DNA of 64,000 bases from Kibdelosporangium philippinense (GTDB taxonomy: Bacteria > Actinomycetota > Actinomycetes > Mycobacteriales > Pseudonocardiaceae): positions 1,741,501 to 1,805,500 of the forward strand of contig NZ_JAJVCN010000003.1 in NCBI RefSeq assembly GCF_021390435.2. The letters are read 5' to 3'. A model generated the notes under the pieces. The model was not told the DNA's origin. It did no database searches and saw only the letters and a list, made by a program, of their open reading frames with translations. This document shows positions 34,567-43,234 of the stretch, piece by piece. The stretch's first letter is position 1; each line of letters begins with the position of its first letter. The position numbers and the translations under genes were made by a program.

Positions 34567-34616
34567 TTCACGAGACCTGGCAGCGGATGCTCCGACAAGC
34601 GAAGCTGCCACTTGGA

Positions 34617-34647
34617 GAAGCCCCTGGCCCGCGCGGCCGGGGGCTTC
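34617..34647 (+). terminator. sodA terminator
   Basis: Thirteen-bp stem (GAAGCCCCTGGCC with GGCCGGGGGCTTC, one G-T pair) around a 5-base loop, 51 bases after the sodA stop. Confidence 0.7.
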
Positions 34648-34660
34648 TTCGCTGCTCAGC

Positions 34661-34708
34661 CCTCGTGAGTGGTTATCCGGGTTAGAACACGAATAACCAC
34701 TCACGAGG
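34661..34708. repeat. CTCGTGAGTG-type hairpin repeat, copy 2
   Basis: Sixteen-bp perfect arms (CCTCGTGAGTGGTTAT and complement) around 16 bases, right behind the sodA terminator. Shares its outer 11 bp with the repeats at 8121-8153 and 63309-63378. Confidence 0.7.
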
Positions 34709-34716
34709 TTTCGATG

Positions 34717-34747
34717 TTGCGGAGTTAGTGAGGGTAGGCTAACCTCA
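34717..34747 (+). promoter_or_regulatory. Promoter overlapped by an IdeR/DtxR iron box
   Basis: TGAGGGTAGGCTAACCTCA (34729-34747) matches the IdeR/DtxR consensus TTAGGTTAGGCTAACCTAA at 16 of 19 positions. It overlaps a plausible promoter, -35 TTGCGG (34717-34722) and -10 TAACCT (34740-34745) with 17-bp spacing. No protein gene starts downstream on this strand. Confidence 0.65.
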
Positions 34748-34751
34748 TACC

Positions 34752-34823
34752 TGTCCGCTTCGTGGTGGGAGCGGCAGTCAGTTCGGGAACAGAGAGAGCC
34801 CCGGCCCGCCGGCCGGGGCTCTC
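34752..34823 (+). ncRNA. Candidate iron-regulated small RNA
   Basis: The segment between the predicted start (about 34752) and the hairpin at 34794-34823 has no open frame of note. Promoter, iron box and terminator at these distances would give a transcript of about 70-80 nt, repressed by IdeR when iron is plentiful. This resembles the plan of the mycobacterial IdeR-controlled sRNA MrsI, without recognisable sequence relation. Confidence 0.45.
34794..34823. terminator. Hairpin terminator
   Basis: Perfect 13-bp arms GAGAGCCCCGGCC/GGCCGGGGCTCTC with a 4-base loop. It lies three bases past the stop of the minus-strand gene at 34826 and also at the end of the candidate plus-strand RNA, so it may serve both. 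Confidence 0.8.
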
Positions 34824-34825
34824 AT

Positions 34826-35815
34826 CTATCTGGTGAGTTCCCGCGGCCAGTACTTCTGGACCATCCGCTGGTACTCCTCCTCCGGGTCGTCCGCGTAGAT
34901 GTCCCACGGCCTGCTGCTCAGCATGTCGTTCATCCCGAACAGATGCACGAACGCCAGGTCCGCGTTCCCGGCAAGGCTGAGCGCCGCCGCGAAGTAGTTG
35001 TGCGCCTCGAACTTTCGCGGGTGTGGCCGCTCCTCGAACATCCACCGGTTCGACGCGATCGTGAGCTGCGAATTCACCTTCTTGAACATCTCACGCCCCA
35101 TCGCGAGAGGATTGCTGCCCCGCCGGACTTTCGCCTGGATGAGCACCTCGAAGTACGCGACAACCAGTATCGCGGTCACCGGGTCGCCTTCCGGGGCGTT
35201 CTGCACCGTGTACAGCGCGAAGTCGGACATCTCCGCATGCGAGCCGTACCACTTCTCAGCCACGACTTGCAGGCGCGTCCAATGCGCCGGGTAGAGCGTC
35301 GGCGCGCGTTTCACCGTCTCCGCCCAGATGGCGTCCTGCTCTGAGCGGTCAAGGCCGAGGCCCATGCCCATCGTCAGCATCTGCGCCCACGGGGTGGCGT
35401 CGTCCGGCAGCATCTCCGCCGCCGTCATCAGCGGGCCACGAGCCTTTTCCAGGGTCGTGAGGAACATCTTGGCCCGGTCCTCGCCGACCGACGACGCCCA
35501 GCCGCCGCCCCGGATCGCCCACGCCTCACCGATGTAGGCATCCCCGGCGAGCAGCATCAGTTCCGGGTCACGGTGGCGCGCCGCGAGTTCGGCGATCTCG
35601 TCCGCGCTGCCGACCAGCCGGTGTCCGAGCCTGCTCAGCCGAAGACTCCGGGATTCCGCGTTGTCCCGGCTGTCCACGAGAACCGTGACCGCGGCGTTCA
35701 GCTTTCCTTCAAGCAACTCGGCTTCTGCCGCGTCGAGCAGATCGTCGTCGTAGCAATGCCCCCAGACGACCTCACGTCTGGGCAGTGGCGCTTTCTTCTT
35801 GCCGAACAGTCCCAC
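34826..35815 (-). CDS. Conserved helical protein of unknown function
   Basis: A 329-residue soluble protein starting at GTG 35815 (AGGGGGAAG upstream), overlapping the end of the MFS gene by 44 bases. It begins GLFGKKKAPLPRREVVWGHCYDD and is mostly alpha-helical in a repeat-like pattern (AEAELLEGKLNAAVTVLVD; DDATPWAQMLTMGMGLGL; YPAHWTRLQVVAEKWYGSH; EGDPVTAILVVAYFEVLI). I do not recognise a specific family; TPR-related folds are likely. It may be co-transcribed with the MarR-MFS pair. Confidence 0.6.
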   Translation of the reverse strand: MGLFGKKKAPLPRREVVWGHCYDDDLLDAAEAELLEGKLNAAVTVLVDSRDNAESRSLRLSRLGHRLVGSADEIAELAARHRDPELMLLAGDAYIGEAWAIRGGGWASSVGEDRAKMFLTTLEKARGPLMTAAEMLPDDATPWAQMLTMGMGLGLDRSEQDAIWAETVKRAPTLYPAHWTRLQVVAEKWYGSHAEMSDFALYTVQNAPEGDPVTAILVVAYFEVLIQAKVRRGSNPLAMGREMFKKVNSQLTIASNRWMFEERPHPRKFEAHNYFAAALSLAGNADLAFVHLFGMNDMLSSRPWDIYADDPEEEYQRMVQKYWPRELTR

Positions 35816-37139
35816 GAACTTCCCCCTGCGCTGCCGATGGCTTTCCCGGCAGACTAGTCCGCCAGCGCAGGACCAGGCCCAGTAGCACTGCGGCGAGGAC
35901 CGAAACCGTGCCACCGAAGAAGAACGTCGACCGGCCGCCGAACTCGTCGGCAAGCCACCCGGTCAGCAGACCGGCGATCGGGTTGCCACCAAGGAAAAGC
36001 AGCATGTAAAGGCCCATCACCCGGCCGCGCATCTCTTGCTCGACCGACAGTTGCACGGTCGTGATCGCGGTGTTCATGAACGTCATGACGACGACGCCGA
36101 CCGGGATCAACGCGATCGCGAAAGCCAGGTACGTCGGCATCATGCCCGCAGCAATTTCGAGTACACCGAACACAAGCGCCGAGCCGAACACCATTCGCAG
36201 CTTCGGTTTGCCACGCACACTGCGTCGCGCCGCCAGCAGCGCGCCGGTGAGCGTGCCGACCGCGAGCATGGTCGAAAGCAAGCCGTAGCCATCGGCTTCC
36301 TTGTGGAAGACGTTCGCCGCCATGATCGCCAGCGTGGTGAAGAACGTGATCCCGAACGTGCTCACGCAGAACACCAAGACCAGCACAGTCACCAGGTCCG
36401 CGCGGCCACGGACGTAACGCAAGGCTTCCCGCAACTGGCCTTTGGCGCGCGCCACGGCGGGTCCGCGATGCAGTTCGGACGGCCGGATCAGCAGCAGTCC
36501 CGTGATCACCGCCATCGTGGTCGCCGCGTTGATCAGGAACACCGGTCCGGTACCGACCAAGATGATCAGCACACCGGCGACCGCCGGGCCGACCACGCGA
36601 GCCAGGTTGAACGACGACGAGTTCAGCGCGAGGGCGTTGGTGACCAGACCGACGCCGACCATCTCGCTGGTGAACGACTGCCGCACCGGGGTTTCCACCG
36701 CTGTGAAGCAGCCGAACACGAAGCACAGCACGTACACGTGCCAAACCTGAACCCAGCCCGAGACATCCAGCACGCCAAGGACCACGGCACAGGCGGCCAT
36801 CCCGCTCTGCATGGCGATCAGGAGCTTGCGTTTGTCGAGACGGTCCGCCAGCACGCCGCCGTACAGCGAAAGGAAGAGCGTCGGCGCGAACTGCAGCGCG
36901 GCCGCGATGCCGAGCGCGACCGGGTTGTTGCCGGTCAGGGTGAAGACGAGCCAGTCCTGCGCGATCCGGTTCATCCAGGTGCCGATGTTGTTGACGACCT
37001 GGCCGGAGAAGAACAGCCGGTAATTGCGGATGCGTAAGGACGAGAAGGTGCCTTGCTTCGGCTGCTCCGGCGGTGGGGGTAGGTCTGTGTCGAGGTTGGT
37101 TGGTTTCTTCCCTCGGGTCCCACCCGCGCCGGTCAGCAC
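35772..37139 (-). CDS. MFS exporter (EntS-like, MFS_3 group)
   Basis: A 455-residue transporter with 12 predicted membrane helices. The N-terminus is FSSLRIRNYRLFFSGQVVNNIG, then the motif A loop GGVLADRLDKRKLLIAMQ between helices 2 and 3 and a second such loop EMRGRVMGLYMLLF in the C-terminal half. This is typical of proton-driven drug or siderophore exporters. It starts GTG four bases after the MarR gene stop, so the MarR protein probably represses it. Confidence 0.88.
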   Translation of the reverse strand: MLTGAGGTRGKKPTNLDTDLPPPPEQPKQGTFSSLRIRNYRLFFSGQVVNNIGTWMNRIAQDWLVFTLTGNNPVALGIAAALQFAPTLFLSLYGGVLADRLDKRKLLIAMQSGMAACAVVLGVLDVSGWVQVWHVYVLCFVFGCFTAVETPVRQSFTSEMVGVGLVTNALALNSSSFNLARVVGPAVAGVLIILVGTGPVFLINAATTMAVITGLLLIRPSELHRGPAVARAKGQLREALRYVRGRADLVTVLVLVFCVSTFGITFFTTLAIMAANVFHKEADGYGLLSTMLAVGTLTGALLAARRSVRGKPKLRMVFGSALVFGVLEIAAGMMPTYLAFAIALIPVGVVVMTFMNTAITTVQLSVEQEMRGRVMGLYMLLFLGGNPIAGLLTGWLADEFGGRSTFFFGGTVSVLAAVLLGLVLRWRTSLPGKPSAAQGEVRGTVRQEESATAQT

Positions 37140-37143
37140 CTCT

Positions 37144-37575
37144 TTATTGCCCCGCCATCCTGTCGATGATCTCGGCCGCGCGGGAGAGCAGCTCCCGCTC
37201 GGATTCGTCCAATTCGGACAGTCGTGCGTCCAGCCACGCCTCGCGCGCGGCCACGTCGGCCTCGATGTAGCCGAGCCCCTGTTCGGTCAGCTCGACGATC
37301 ACTTGCCTGCCGTCACTCGGATGGGACCGTTTGCTGATGTAGCCGAGGTCCTCGAGTGCGGCGATCACCCTCGTCATCGAGGGCGGCTGTACGCCTTCGC
37401 GCGCGGCCAGCTCACCCGGCGTCATCGAGCCGCACTTGTGCAGGCTGGACAGCGCGGAGATCTGGCTCAACGTGACGGACGCATTTGTCCGTTGTGCCCG
37501 GAGCCTGCGGTTGAGACGCATCACCGACAGCCGGAGTCGGCTGGTCAGCGAGTGCTCATCGGCGGGACCGGACAC
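37144..37575 (-). CDS. MarR-family regulator of the adjacent exporter
   Basis: A 143-residue winged-helix protein: SLTSRLRLSVMRLNRRL (helix 1), ALSSLHKCGSMTPGELAAREGV, the recognition region PPSMTRVIAALEDLGYI and the wing RSHPSDGRQVIVELTEQG. It starts GTG. The 49 bases upstream (37576-37624) contain TTAGC repeated 17 bases apart around an AT-rich centre and should hold the promoter and operator. MarR-MFS operons are usually autoregulated and induced by exported compounds. Confidence 0.88.
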   Translation of the reverse strand: MSGPADEHSLTSRLRLSVMRLNRRLRAQRTNASVTLSQISALSSLHKCGSMTPGELAAREGVQPPSMTRVIAALEDLGYISKRSHPSDGRQVIVELTEQGLGYIEADVAAREAWLDARLSELDESERELLSRAAEIIDRMAGQ

Positions 37576-37624
37576 ATACTTAGCATACCTTATGAATTAG
37601 CGAGCTGCCCTACATAACTCAGAG

Positions 37625-39085
37625 TCACCCAATTGCGCCCTGAATCGGTCCAACCGCGAAGTACGCGACGAACGCGGCCGCGACCACCCAGAGCAGCGGG
37701 TGGACCGTCTTCGCCCGGCCGGACACGATCTTCAGGACCACGTAGCTGATGAACCCGGCGCCGATGCCGTTGGCGATCGAATAGGTGAACGGCATGACCA
37801 CGATGGTCAGGAACGCGGGCAGCGCGATCGTGAAGTCGGTGAAGTCGATCTCCTTGATCTGCGCCATCATCAGCACACCGACTATCACCAGCGCCGGAGC
37901 CGCGGCCTCGACCGGGATGACCTGGTACAGCGGCGTGAGGAACATCGCGGCGATGAACAGCAAGCCCGTGACCACGTTGGCAAGCCCAGTCCGTGCGCCT
38001 TCGGCGATACCCGACGCCGATTCGATGTAGACGGTGTTCGAACTGCTGGACGCGGCACCACCAGCGACCGCGCCGAGAGAATCCACGAACAGCGCCTTGC
38101 CGACGCCGGGCAGCTGCCCGTCCTTGCCGATCATGCCCGCTTCCTTGCCAAGACCGGTCATCGTGCCGACCGAGTCGAAGAAGTCGGTGAGAATCAACGT
38201 GAACAGCAGCAGGACGACCGTCAAAGCGGGCACCCGGCTCCACGCGCCGAACGAGAACTCGCCGAGCAACGACAGGTCCGGCAGACCAATCGCTTGCTCA
38301 GGCATGGCCGGATAGCCGAGGTTCCAGCCCTTCGGGTTCACGCCCTGCGACGGCCCGGCCTTGACGATCGCCTCAAGCACGATGGCAAGGACGGTGGAGA
38401 ACAAGACGCCGATCAGGATGGCGCCTTTCACCCGTTTGACGACCAAGATGCCCGTGACAAGCAGGCCCACGATGAACAGGAACGTGGGCAACGACGCGAT
38501 CGACCCCGAGATCCCAAGACCGACCGGGACCGTTGTGTTGGCCGCGTCCGGAATCCTGCGGACGAACCCGGCATCGACCAGGCCGATCAATGTGATGAAC
38601 AGACCGATCCCCACCGCGATCGCGGCTTTCAACGGCTGTGGCACGGCGTTGAACACCGCCGTCCGCACGCCCGTCAACACGAGCACCATCACGATGAGGC
38701 CGTTCAGCACAACGAGGCCCATCGCTTCGGCCCAAGTCATCTGTGGCGCAAGCGTGACCGCGACAAAGCTGTTGATCCCCAGACCAGTTGCCAGGGCGAA
38801 CGGGTAGTTCGCGATCACGCCGAACAGGATGGTCATCACGCCCGCGACCAAAGCCGTGACGGCGGCGACCTGGCTGACCGGCAGGATGTCGCCGAGGACA
38901 TCGCGGTGCGCGGACGGTCCCTCGGCCGCGAAACTGCCGATGATCAGCGGATTCAGCACGACGATGTACGCCATCGTGACGAACGTGACCAGCCCGCCCC
39001 TGATCTCGCGTCCGGCGGTCGAGCCACGCTCGGTGATCTTGAAGAAGCGGTCGAGCGCGCCGCGGCGGCTGGTGGTGTCGGCCAT
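37625..39085 (-). CDS. NCS2 purine permease (AzgA-like)
   Basis: A 486-residue transporter with about 13 membrane segments. It has AzgA/PbuG hallmarks: GGLVTFVTMAYIVVLNPLII near the N-terminus, ANYPFALATGLGINSF, LTDFFDSVGTMTGLGKEAG and the SSSSNTVYIESASGIAEGAR segment. The group imports adenine, guanine or hypoxanthine with protons. ATG 39085 is chosen over the frame-initial start at 39103. Divergent from the small membrane gene at 39104. Confidence 0.85.
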   Translation of the reverse strand: MADTTSRRGALDRFFKITERGSTAGREIRGGLVTFVTMAYIVVLNPLIIGSFAAEGPSAHRDVLGDILPVSQVAAVTALVAGVMTILFGVIANYPFALATGLGINSFVAVTLAPQMTWAEAMGLVVLNGLIVMVLVLTGVRTAVFNAVPQPLKAAIAVGIGLFITLIGLVDAGFVRRIPDAANTTVPVGLGISGSIASLPTFLFIVGLLVTGILVVKRVKGAILIGVLFSTVLAIVLEAIVKAGPSQGVNPKGWNLGYPAMPEQAIGLPDLSLLGEFSFGAWSRVPALTVVLLLFTLILTDFFDSVGTMTGLGKEAGMIGKDGQLPGVGKALFVDSLGAVAGGAASSSSNTVYIESASGIAEGARTGLANVVTGLLFIAAMFLTPLYQVIPVEAAAPALVIVGVLMMAQIKEIDFTDFTIALPAFLTIVVMPFTYSIANGIGAGFISYVVLKIVSGRAKTVHPLLWVVAAAFVAYFAVGPIQGAIG

Positions 39086-39103
39086 GCGGGTAGCCTGCAT
39101 CAC

Positions 39104-39370
39104 GTGGCGTCCACAGAGGAACCCGAAACCGGAAAATCACTTCCGCCGCCCCCGCCACCCCCGGCGCGGCTGGTGGATCTGTGGCGGATCGTCATCGTCG
39201 GCAACATCGCCTGGCTCGGGGTCCTGATCGTCGCCATCTTCACTGGTCCGAGCGTCCTTGCCTGGACCGCGTTCACGGGCATCGTGCTCGGCGGAATCGG
39301 CATGGCCATCATGACCTGGCAGCGCTCAGCCGCCCGTAAAGGCTCAAAGACCGCCCAACAGGGAATCTAA
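39104..39370 (+). CDS. DUF2530-like small membrane protein
   Basis: An 88-residue protein starting GTG, with a Pro-rich cytoplasmic N-terminus and two membrane helices (VIVGNIAWLGVLIVAIF and WTAFTGIVLGGIGMAIM), ending in a basic tail. Resembles the DUF2530 small membrane proteins found beside MarR/permease genes in mycobacteria (Rv0879c-like). Function unknown. Confidence 0.6.
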   Translation: MASTEEPETGKSLPPPPPPPARLVDLWRIVIVGNIAWLGVLIVAIFTGPSVLAWTAFTGIVLGGIGMAIMTWQRSAARKGSKTAQQGI

Positions 39371-39391
39371 ACCCGACGGCACCGCCCGGGC

Positions 39392-39579
39392 GTGTCCACC
39401 GTTCCGGCACACCGTGTCCACCGTTCCAGCACACCGTGTCCACCGTTCCAGCACACCGTGTCCACCGTTCCAGCACTATGAAATTCCCTGCCGAGCGCCC
39501 GACCGCGCAACTCGGTGTGCCGCAATGTGTATTTCGGTGTGTCGGAACGGTGGACACGCGCTTCAGGAACGGTGGACAC
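39392..39579. repeat. 22-bp tandem and inverted repeat cluster
   Basis: GTGTCCACCGTTCC occurs four times in direct orientation at 22-bp spacing (39392, 39414, 39436, 39458) and twice inverted as GGAACGGTGGACAC, again 22 bp apart (39544, 39566). Between them lie CGGTGTG motifs. It fills most of the 39371-39604 gap between convergent genes, so a transcript from either side could fold into a long hairpin. No spacers of CRISPR type. Confidence 0.85.
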
Positions 39580-39604
39580 GGCCGAGGGTTGGGCGCGGGT
39601 GGGG

Positions 39605-42451
39605 TTAGGCCAGGACTGTCCGGGGGTCGGGGTCGTCGAGGATCGCGTGGATCACGTGGCGATCGATCCAGTGGTCCGAGGCCCAGGCCAATGCTCGGGC
39701 CAGGCCGTCGGGCGTGTCCTCGCAGTGCACGCGGTTCTGCCGGTCGACCCACCAGTGCACCCGTTTGCCGTTGGCGGTGAGCTCGTCGTGCACGATCACG
39801 CCTTCAAGCGGCAGCTCGAAACCCAGCAGCTCGGCGGCAACGACCACCGCGCCGAGTTCGGCCCACGGGACAAGCTCGCCGCCGGTCACGTCACCCGCGG
39901 ATTCCGAGGCCAGCGGCAGATCCAGGAGCTCGGCCAACGGTTCGGCGGCATCGTCGTCCAGTGCGGCCACGACGCGGTCGGGTGGCAGCACGGCCAGCAG
40001 CCATGGGGCGTCGAGGACCACGCAGTCCTCCGCGTCCACAGCTTCGCCGGACAAGACCCGCACATGGTCCGGGGCGTCGACCAACGACACATCGACAGAC
40101 CCGGCCAGAGCTGCGTGGGCGCGTAAGGAAACCCCATGCGCGACAGTCCGAGCAGCATCGCCGAGGCGGTCCAGCAGGTCCGAGGCGTCCGACGCGTCCT
40201 TGATTTCCAAGTGGGTACGGACCCCGGCAGCCGCCGCGAGTTCGTCGCCCAGCTCCAAAGGAAGCGGGTCGTACAGACCGACGAGATCGTGGGCCGAAGC
40301 CGTACGCCAGAAGCGGGGTGCGCGGCCTTCGAGCAAGGCGTAGCGGGAGATCCACCAGGCTGTGTAGCCGCCGGGTTCGCGCAATGCTTGCCAGGTCGCG
40401 GGTTCGAGGGCGAGCAGGCGAAGGGCGTCCGGCCATTTGTCGTCGGCGACCAGGTCGAGGTCACGGACGGCCACGACTCGTTTCGGCTCCTCGGTGCCGA
40501 AGGACCACCATTCGTCCTCGTCCGCGAGGTCGTGCTCCGGGCCGATCGGTTCCTCGTCCACGATCACGGCGAAGCCGGTCAGGACTCCAACGGCCGACAG
40601 CACATCAGCGGACCAGCGTTCCGCGAACTCGGGATCCAGCAAGCCAAGTGGCGATTCCGGGTCGAGGACCGCGAGGAAACGGGATCCTGGCAAGGCCAAT
40701 TCGTCCGCGGCACGCCAGTCACCATCGGAATCGGGCAGTGCCAACGACTTCAGCCAAGGCCGACCACCCGCCTGACCAACCAAGCCAAGCACCGCGTGCG
40801 CCAAACCCGAGACGATCAAGCCAGCCGAAGCATCGGCAACACTGCGCTCAACGGCCTCCTGCAAGGCATCCAGAAGTTCCGAAGCACCCGCGTGCCGCGC
40901 CCCAAGGCGTTCCAGCAACGGATGCGCGGCTTCCGGATGGACGAGACGCAAGCCAGGAACGTCCAAATCGGACAGAAACTCCGGCTCGTCGGCGAGCAAT
41001 GTGCCACGCGGCCCAGGCAATGTGCGGCCGTCGACCAACGGCACGGGAAGGCCGCTGAGGTTGTCCCGGATCGTGCAGTCGTTCTCAGCGAATGGCGCGA
41101 TGGCCGCATAAACCTGGTGCCACCACGAGGGTTCCTGGTCGATACCGGTCAATGCCGCGACGATCTCCGGGATCCGCAGGCGCGAGATTTCCAACGCTGC
41201 CAGGGCATGCGCGTGTTCCGGCTGAGCCAGCTGCGCGGAAGCCAGATTGGGCACAACATCGGAAAGCAAATCAGCCAACGAGTCCGACGGGATCTCAAGA
41301 ACCCGTGCCACAGCAGGCTTCAAGGACTCTGTGACCCCGGGAAGCCAAGCCTGCGAACGCAGTTCGGCGATCAACAGCTCACGCAGCTGAGCATCCACAT
41401 CGGACCGTGGGAACCCTGGCGCGGGAACCAGAGCCGTCCGGTGCATCTCCGAGATCCCGAAGACCAAAGACGGATACAACTTCGCGGCCTCGGCCATCAC
41501 CTCGGACACACCGGGCGATGACATCACACGGCGGCGGGAAGCCTCGATCGGCAGGCTGGCGATCAGCCGTGCTGGCAACGAAAGCCGCTCATCCGTTGGC
41601 GTCGGCGCGTGCAGCACGTCCTCGGTCAACGGTTGCGGCACACCGGCATCGGTCACCGGGACGGCCCAGCAGACCATCCACTCCGGACTGGTCTCCATCC
41701 CGAGACCGGCTGTGTCGGACAACTTCCCCGAAGCCCGACGCAGCATCCACCGGGTTGTTCCCTCCGGCCCGGTCAGTACGACCGTGTCACCAGAGTCCGT
41801 GCTGGTCCACCGTGATCCGTCGACCTCGATCGAGGCTAAACCGGGTAATGCCAGCAACAGGTCCGGCGCCTGCTCACGGAAGCCTTCGAGCAACGCGGCC
41901 TGGTCGACGTCCGGCCGTAGCGGCAGCCGTACCTCGGTGTCAAAGCCTTCCGGCACAACGGAATCCGTTGGCCAGACCATTCGAAGCACCGGCACCTGGC
42001 CAGACCTGGCGGCCACGTGCTTCTGGATCTCCGGGATCTCCCGGGTTCGCTGCGCGGAGAACCGGACCGATCCCGTGGTCGAGACCACCTCAGGCTCGTC
42101 AGTCACCGACAGCACGGCGGAGAAACCCACACCGAACTGGCCGACCGTGCCAAGGATGTCCCGCTTTGCCGACGCACGCAGAGAAGCCAGCGCCGCAACG
42201 CCTTCCGCGTCGAGCGGCGCGCCCGTGTTGGCCGCGCGCAGCTCATTGTCCACAATGGATAGACGGATGCTGCCACCGAAACCGGCCGCGTCGGCCGCGT
42301 TCTGGGCGAGCTCGACGAGGAGCTTGTCCCGGTAGGCGCCTAAGCGCAGGTCTTCTTCGGCGTTCGCGTCTTCACGGAACCGCGTTGGCGAGGCACTCCA
42401 AGCCGCCAGCACCGCCTCGCGCAGGCGCTGGGTACCAAACGGGTCGTTCAC
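39605..42451 (-). CDS. Sacsin N-terminal/Hsp90-like ATPase-domain protein
   Basis: A 948-residue protein with a GHKL ATPase fold at the N-terminus: LLVELAQNAADAAG (Asn/Asp for Mg-ATP, about 45-58), ANTGAPLDAEGVAALASLRAS and GTVGQFGVGFSAVLSVTD (about 100-117). The remaining 700 residues form a large actinobacteria-specific helical region without a named domain. The closest known architecture is the sacsin N-terminal ATPase-like family. ATG 42451 overlaps the DUF3027-type stop (ATGA), so the two are co-translated. A chaperone-like or signalling role is possible but not shown. Confidence 0.75.
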   Translation of the reverse strand: MNDPFGTQRLREAVLAAWSASPTRFREDANAEEDLRLGAYRDKLLVELAQNAADAAGFGGSIRLSIVDNELRAANTGAPLDAEGVAALASLRASAKRDILGTVGQFGVGFSAVLSVTDEPEVVSTTGSVRFSAQRTREIPEIQKHVAARSGQVPVLRMVWPTDSVVPEGFDTEVRLPLRPDVDQAALLEGFREQAPDLLLALPGLASIEVDGSRWTSTDSGDTVVLTGPEGTTRWMLRRASGKLSDTAGLGMETSPEWMVCWAVPVTDAGVPQPLTEDVLHAPTPTDERLSLPARLIASLPIEASRRRVMSSPGVSEVMAEAAKLYPSLVFGISEMHRTALVPAPGFPRSDVDAQLRELLIAELRSQAWLPGVTESLKPAVARVLEIPSDSLADLLSDVVPNLASAQLAQPEHAHALAALEISRLRIPEIVAALTGIDQEPSWWHQVYAAIAPFAENDCTIRDNLSGLPVPLVDGRTLPGPRGTLLADEPEFLSDLDVPGLRLVHPEAAHPLLERLGARHAGASELLDALQEAVERSVADASAGLIVSGLAHAVLGLVGQAGGRPWLKSLALPDSDGDWRAADELALPGSRFLAVLDPESPLGLLDPEFAERWSADVLSAVGVLTGFAVIVDEEPIGPEHDLADEDEWWSFGTEEPKRVVAVRDLDLVADDKWPDALRLLALEPATWQALREPGGYTAWWISRYALLEGRAPRFWRTASAHDLVGLYDPLPLELGDELAAAAGVRTHLEIKDASDASDLLDRLGDAARTVAHGVSLRAHAALAGSVDVSLVDAPDHVRVLSGEAVDAEDCVVLDAPWLLAVLPPDRVVAALDDDAAEPLAELLDLPLASESAGDVTGGELVPWAELGAVVVAAELLGFELPLEGVIVHDELTANGKRVHWWVDRQNRVHCEDTPDGLARALAWASDHWIDRHVIHAILDDPDPRTVLA

Positions 42452-43197
42452 TCGACCGGAGCCCGCTCGACGTCAAGCAAAGAGTCGTCGTAGATCAGAT
42501 CGGCGACGAGAACCGGTGATCCCTGGTCGATCTGCAGCTCCGAATGGGCGCCGCAGCCGTACTGGACGTGCACGACGTGCCCGTCCGCCGGGGAGATCTC
42601 GTTGCCGCAGACGCCGAACGCGGCCTTCAAAGACCCGGCGACCTGCAGGTAGAAGCCGCACGTGCCGCAGTGTTCCGGCGCGCTGCGGGCCATGTCCGAG
42701 CGGGGCCCGAATTCACCGCCCTGCCAGCGGTCCGCCGCGTCGAGGCGAGCCGGGCGGGACATCACGCGGACCCGGCCGAGGCCGATCTCGCGGGCGACCT
42801 CTTCGACGGCTTCGTCGTCGGACTGGACGTACGCGGGCACGAGCCGGGGGTCGTCAGGAGAAGTCGGCAAAAGATCGCCGACACCGAGATCACCCGCCTG
42901 CACCCGCTGCTGCCACGGCACCCACGCGGGCGCGACGAGCGCGTCGGGGCCGGGTACGAGCACGACCTCACTGACGGTCACCGCGGTTCCGGGACCGGCG
43001 TTGGCCACCGTGACGGCCCAGTGCCAGCCGCGGTAGCCGGGCTTGTCAGCCTCGAAGAGGTGCGTGACCGCGGCCTCGTCTTCGGGCTGCACACCCACGT
43101 GCGCGCCGACCTCGTCGCCGGCTTCTTCGCGGGCGGCAGCGCGTGCATGCTCAACCGCGCCGTCAAGGGCGAGTTCTGGTGCGGGCGTCGTGCTCAT
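42448..43197 (-). CDS. DUF3027 family protein
   Basis: A 249-residue actinobacterial protein with a conserved Trp-rich centre (YRGWHWAVTVANAG; APAWVPWQQRVQAGDLGVGD) and a C-terminal cysteine cluster (HCGTCGFYL, FGVCGNE, YGCGAHSE) that probably binds zinc. It is co-translated with the downstream ATPase gene and divergent from the glutaminyl cyclase gene. Near cold-shock, DUF2771 and Rv0876c-like genes, as in related genomes. Function unknown. Confidence 0.75.
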   Translation of the reverse strand: MSTTPAPELALDGAVEHARAAAREEAGDEVGAHVGVQPEDEAAVTHLFEADKPGYRGWHWAVTVANAGPGTAVTVSEVVLVPGPDALVAPAWVPWQQRVQAGDLGVGDLLPTSPDDPRLVPAYVQSDDEAVEEVAREIGLGRVRVMSRPARLDAADRWQGGEFGPRSDMARSAPEHCGTCGFYLQVAGSLKAAFGVCGNEISPADGHVVHVQYGCGAHSELQIDQGSPVLVADLIYDDSLLDVERAPVE

Positions 43198-43234
43198 CAC
43201 GAAGATTGTGCACCACGTGTGTCACCCTTCCGGC

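Noticed and set aside
39392..39579. CRISPR array
   Set aside because: Units are only 22 bp apart with almost no spacer and include inverted copies; no cas genes in the window.
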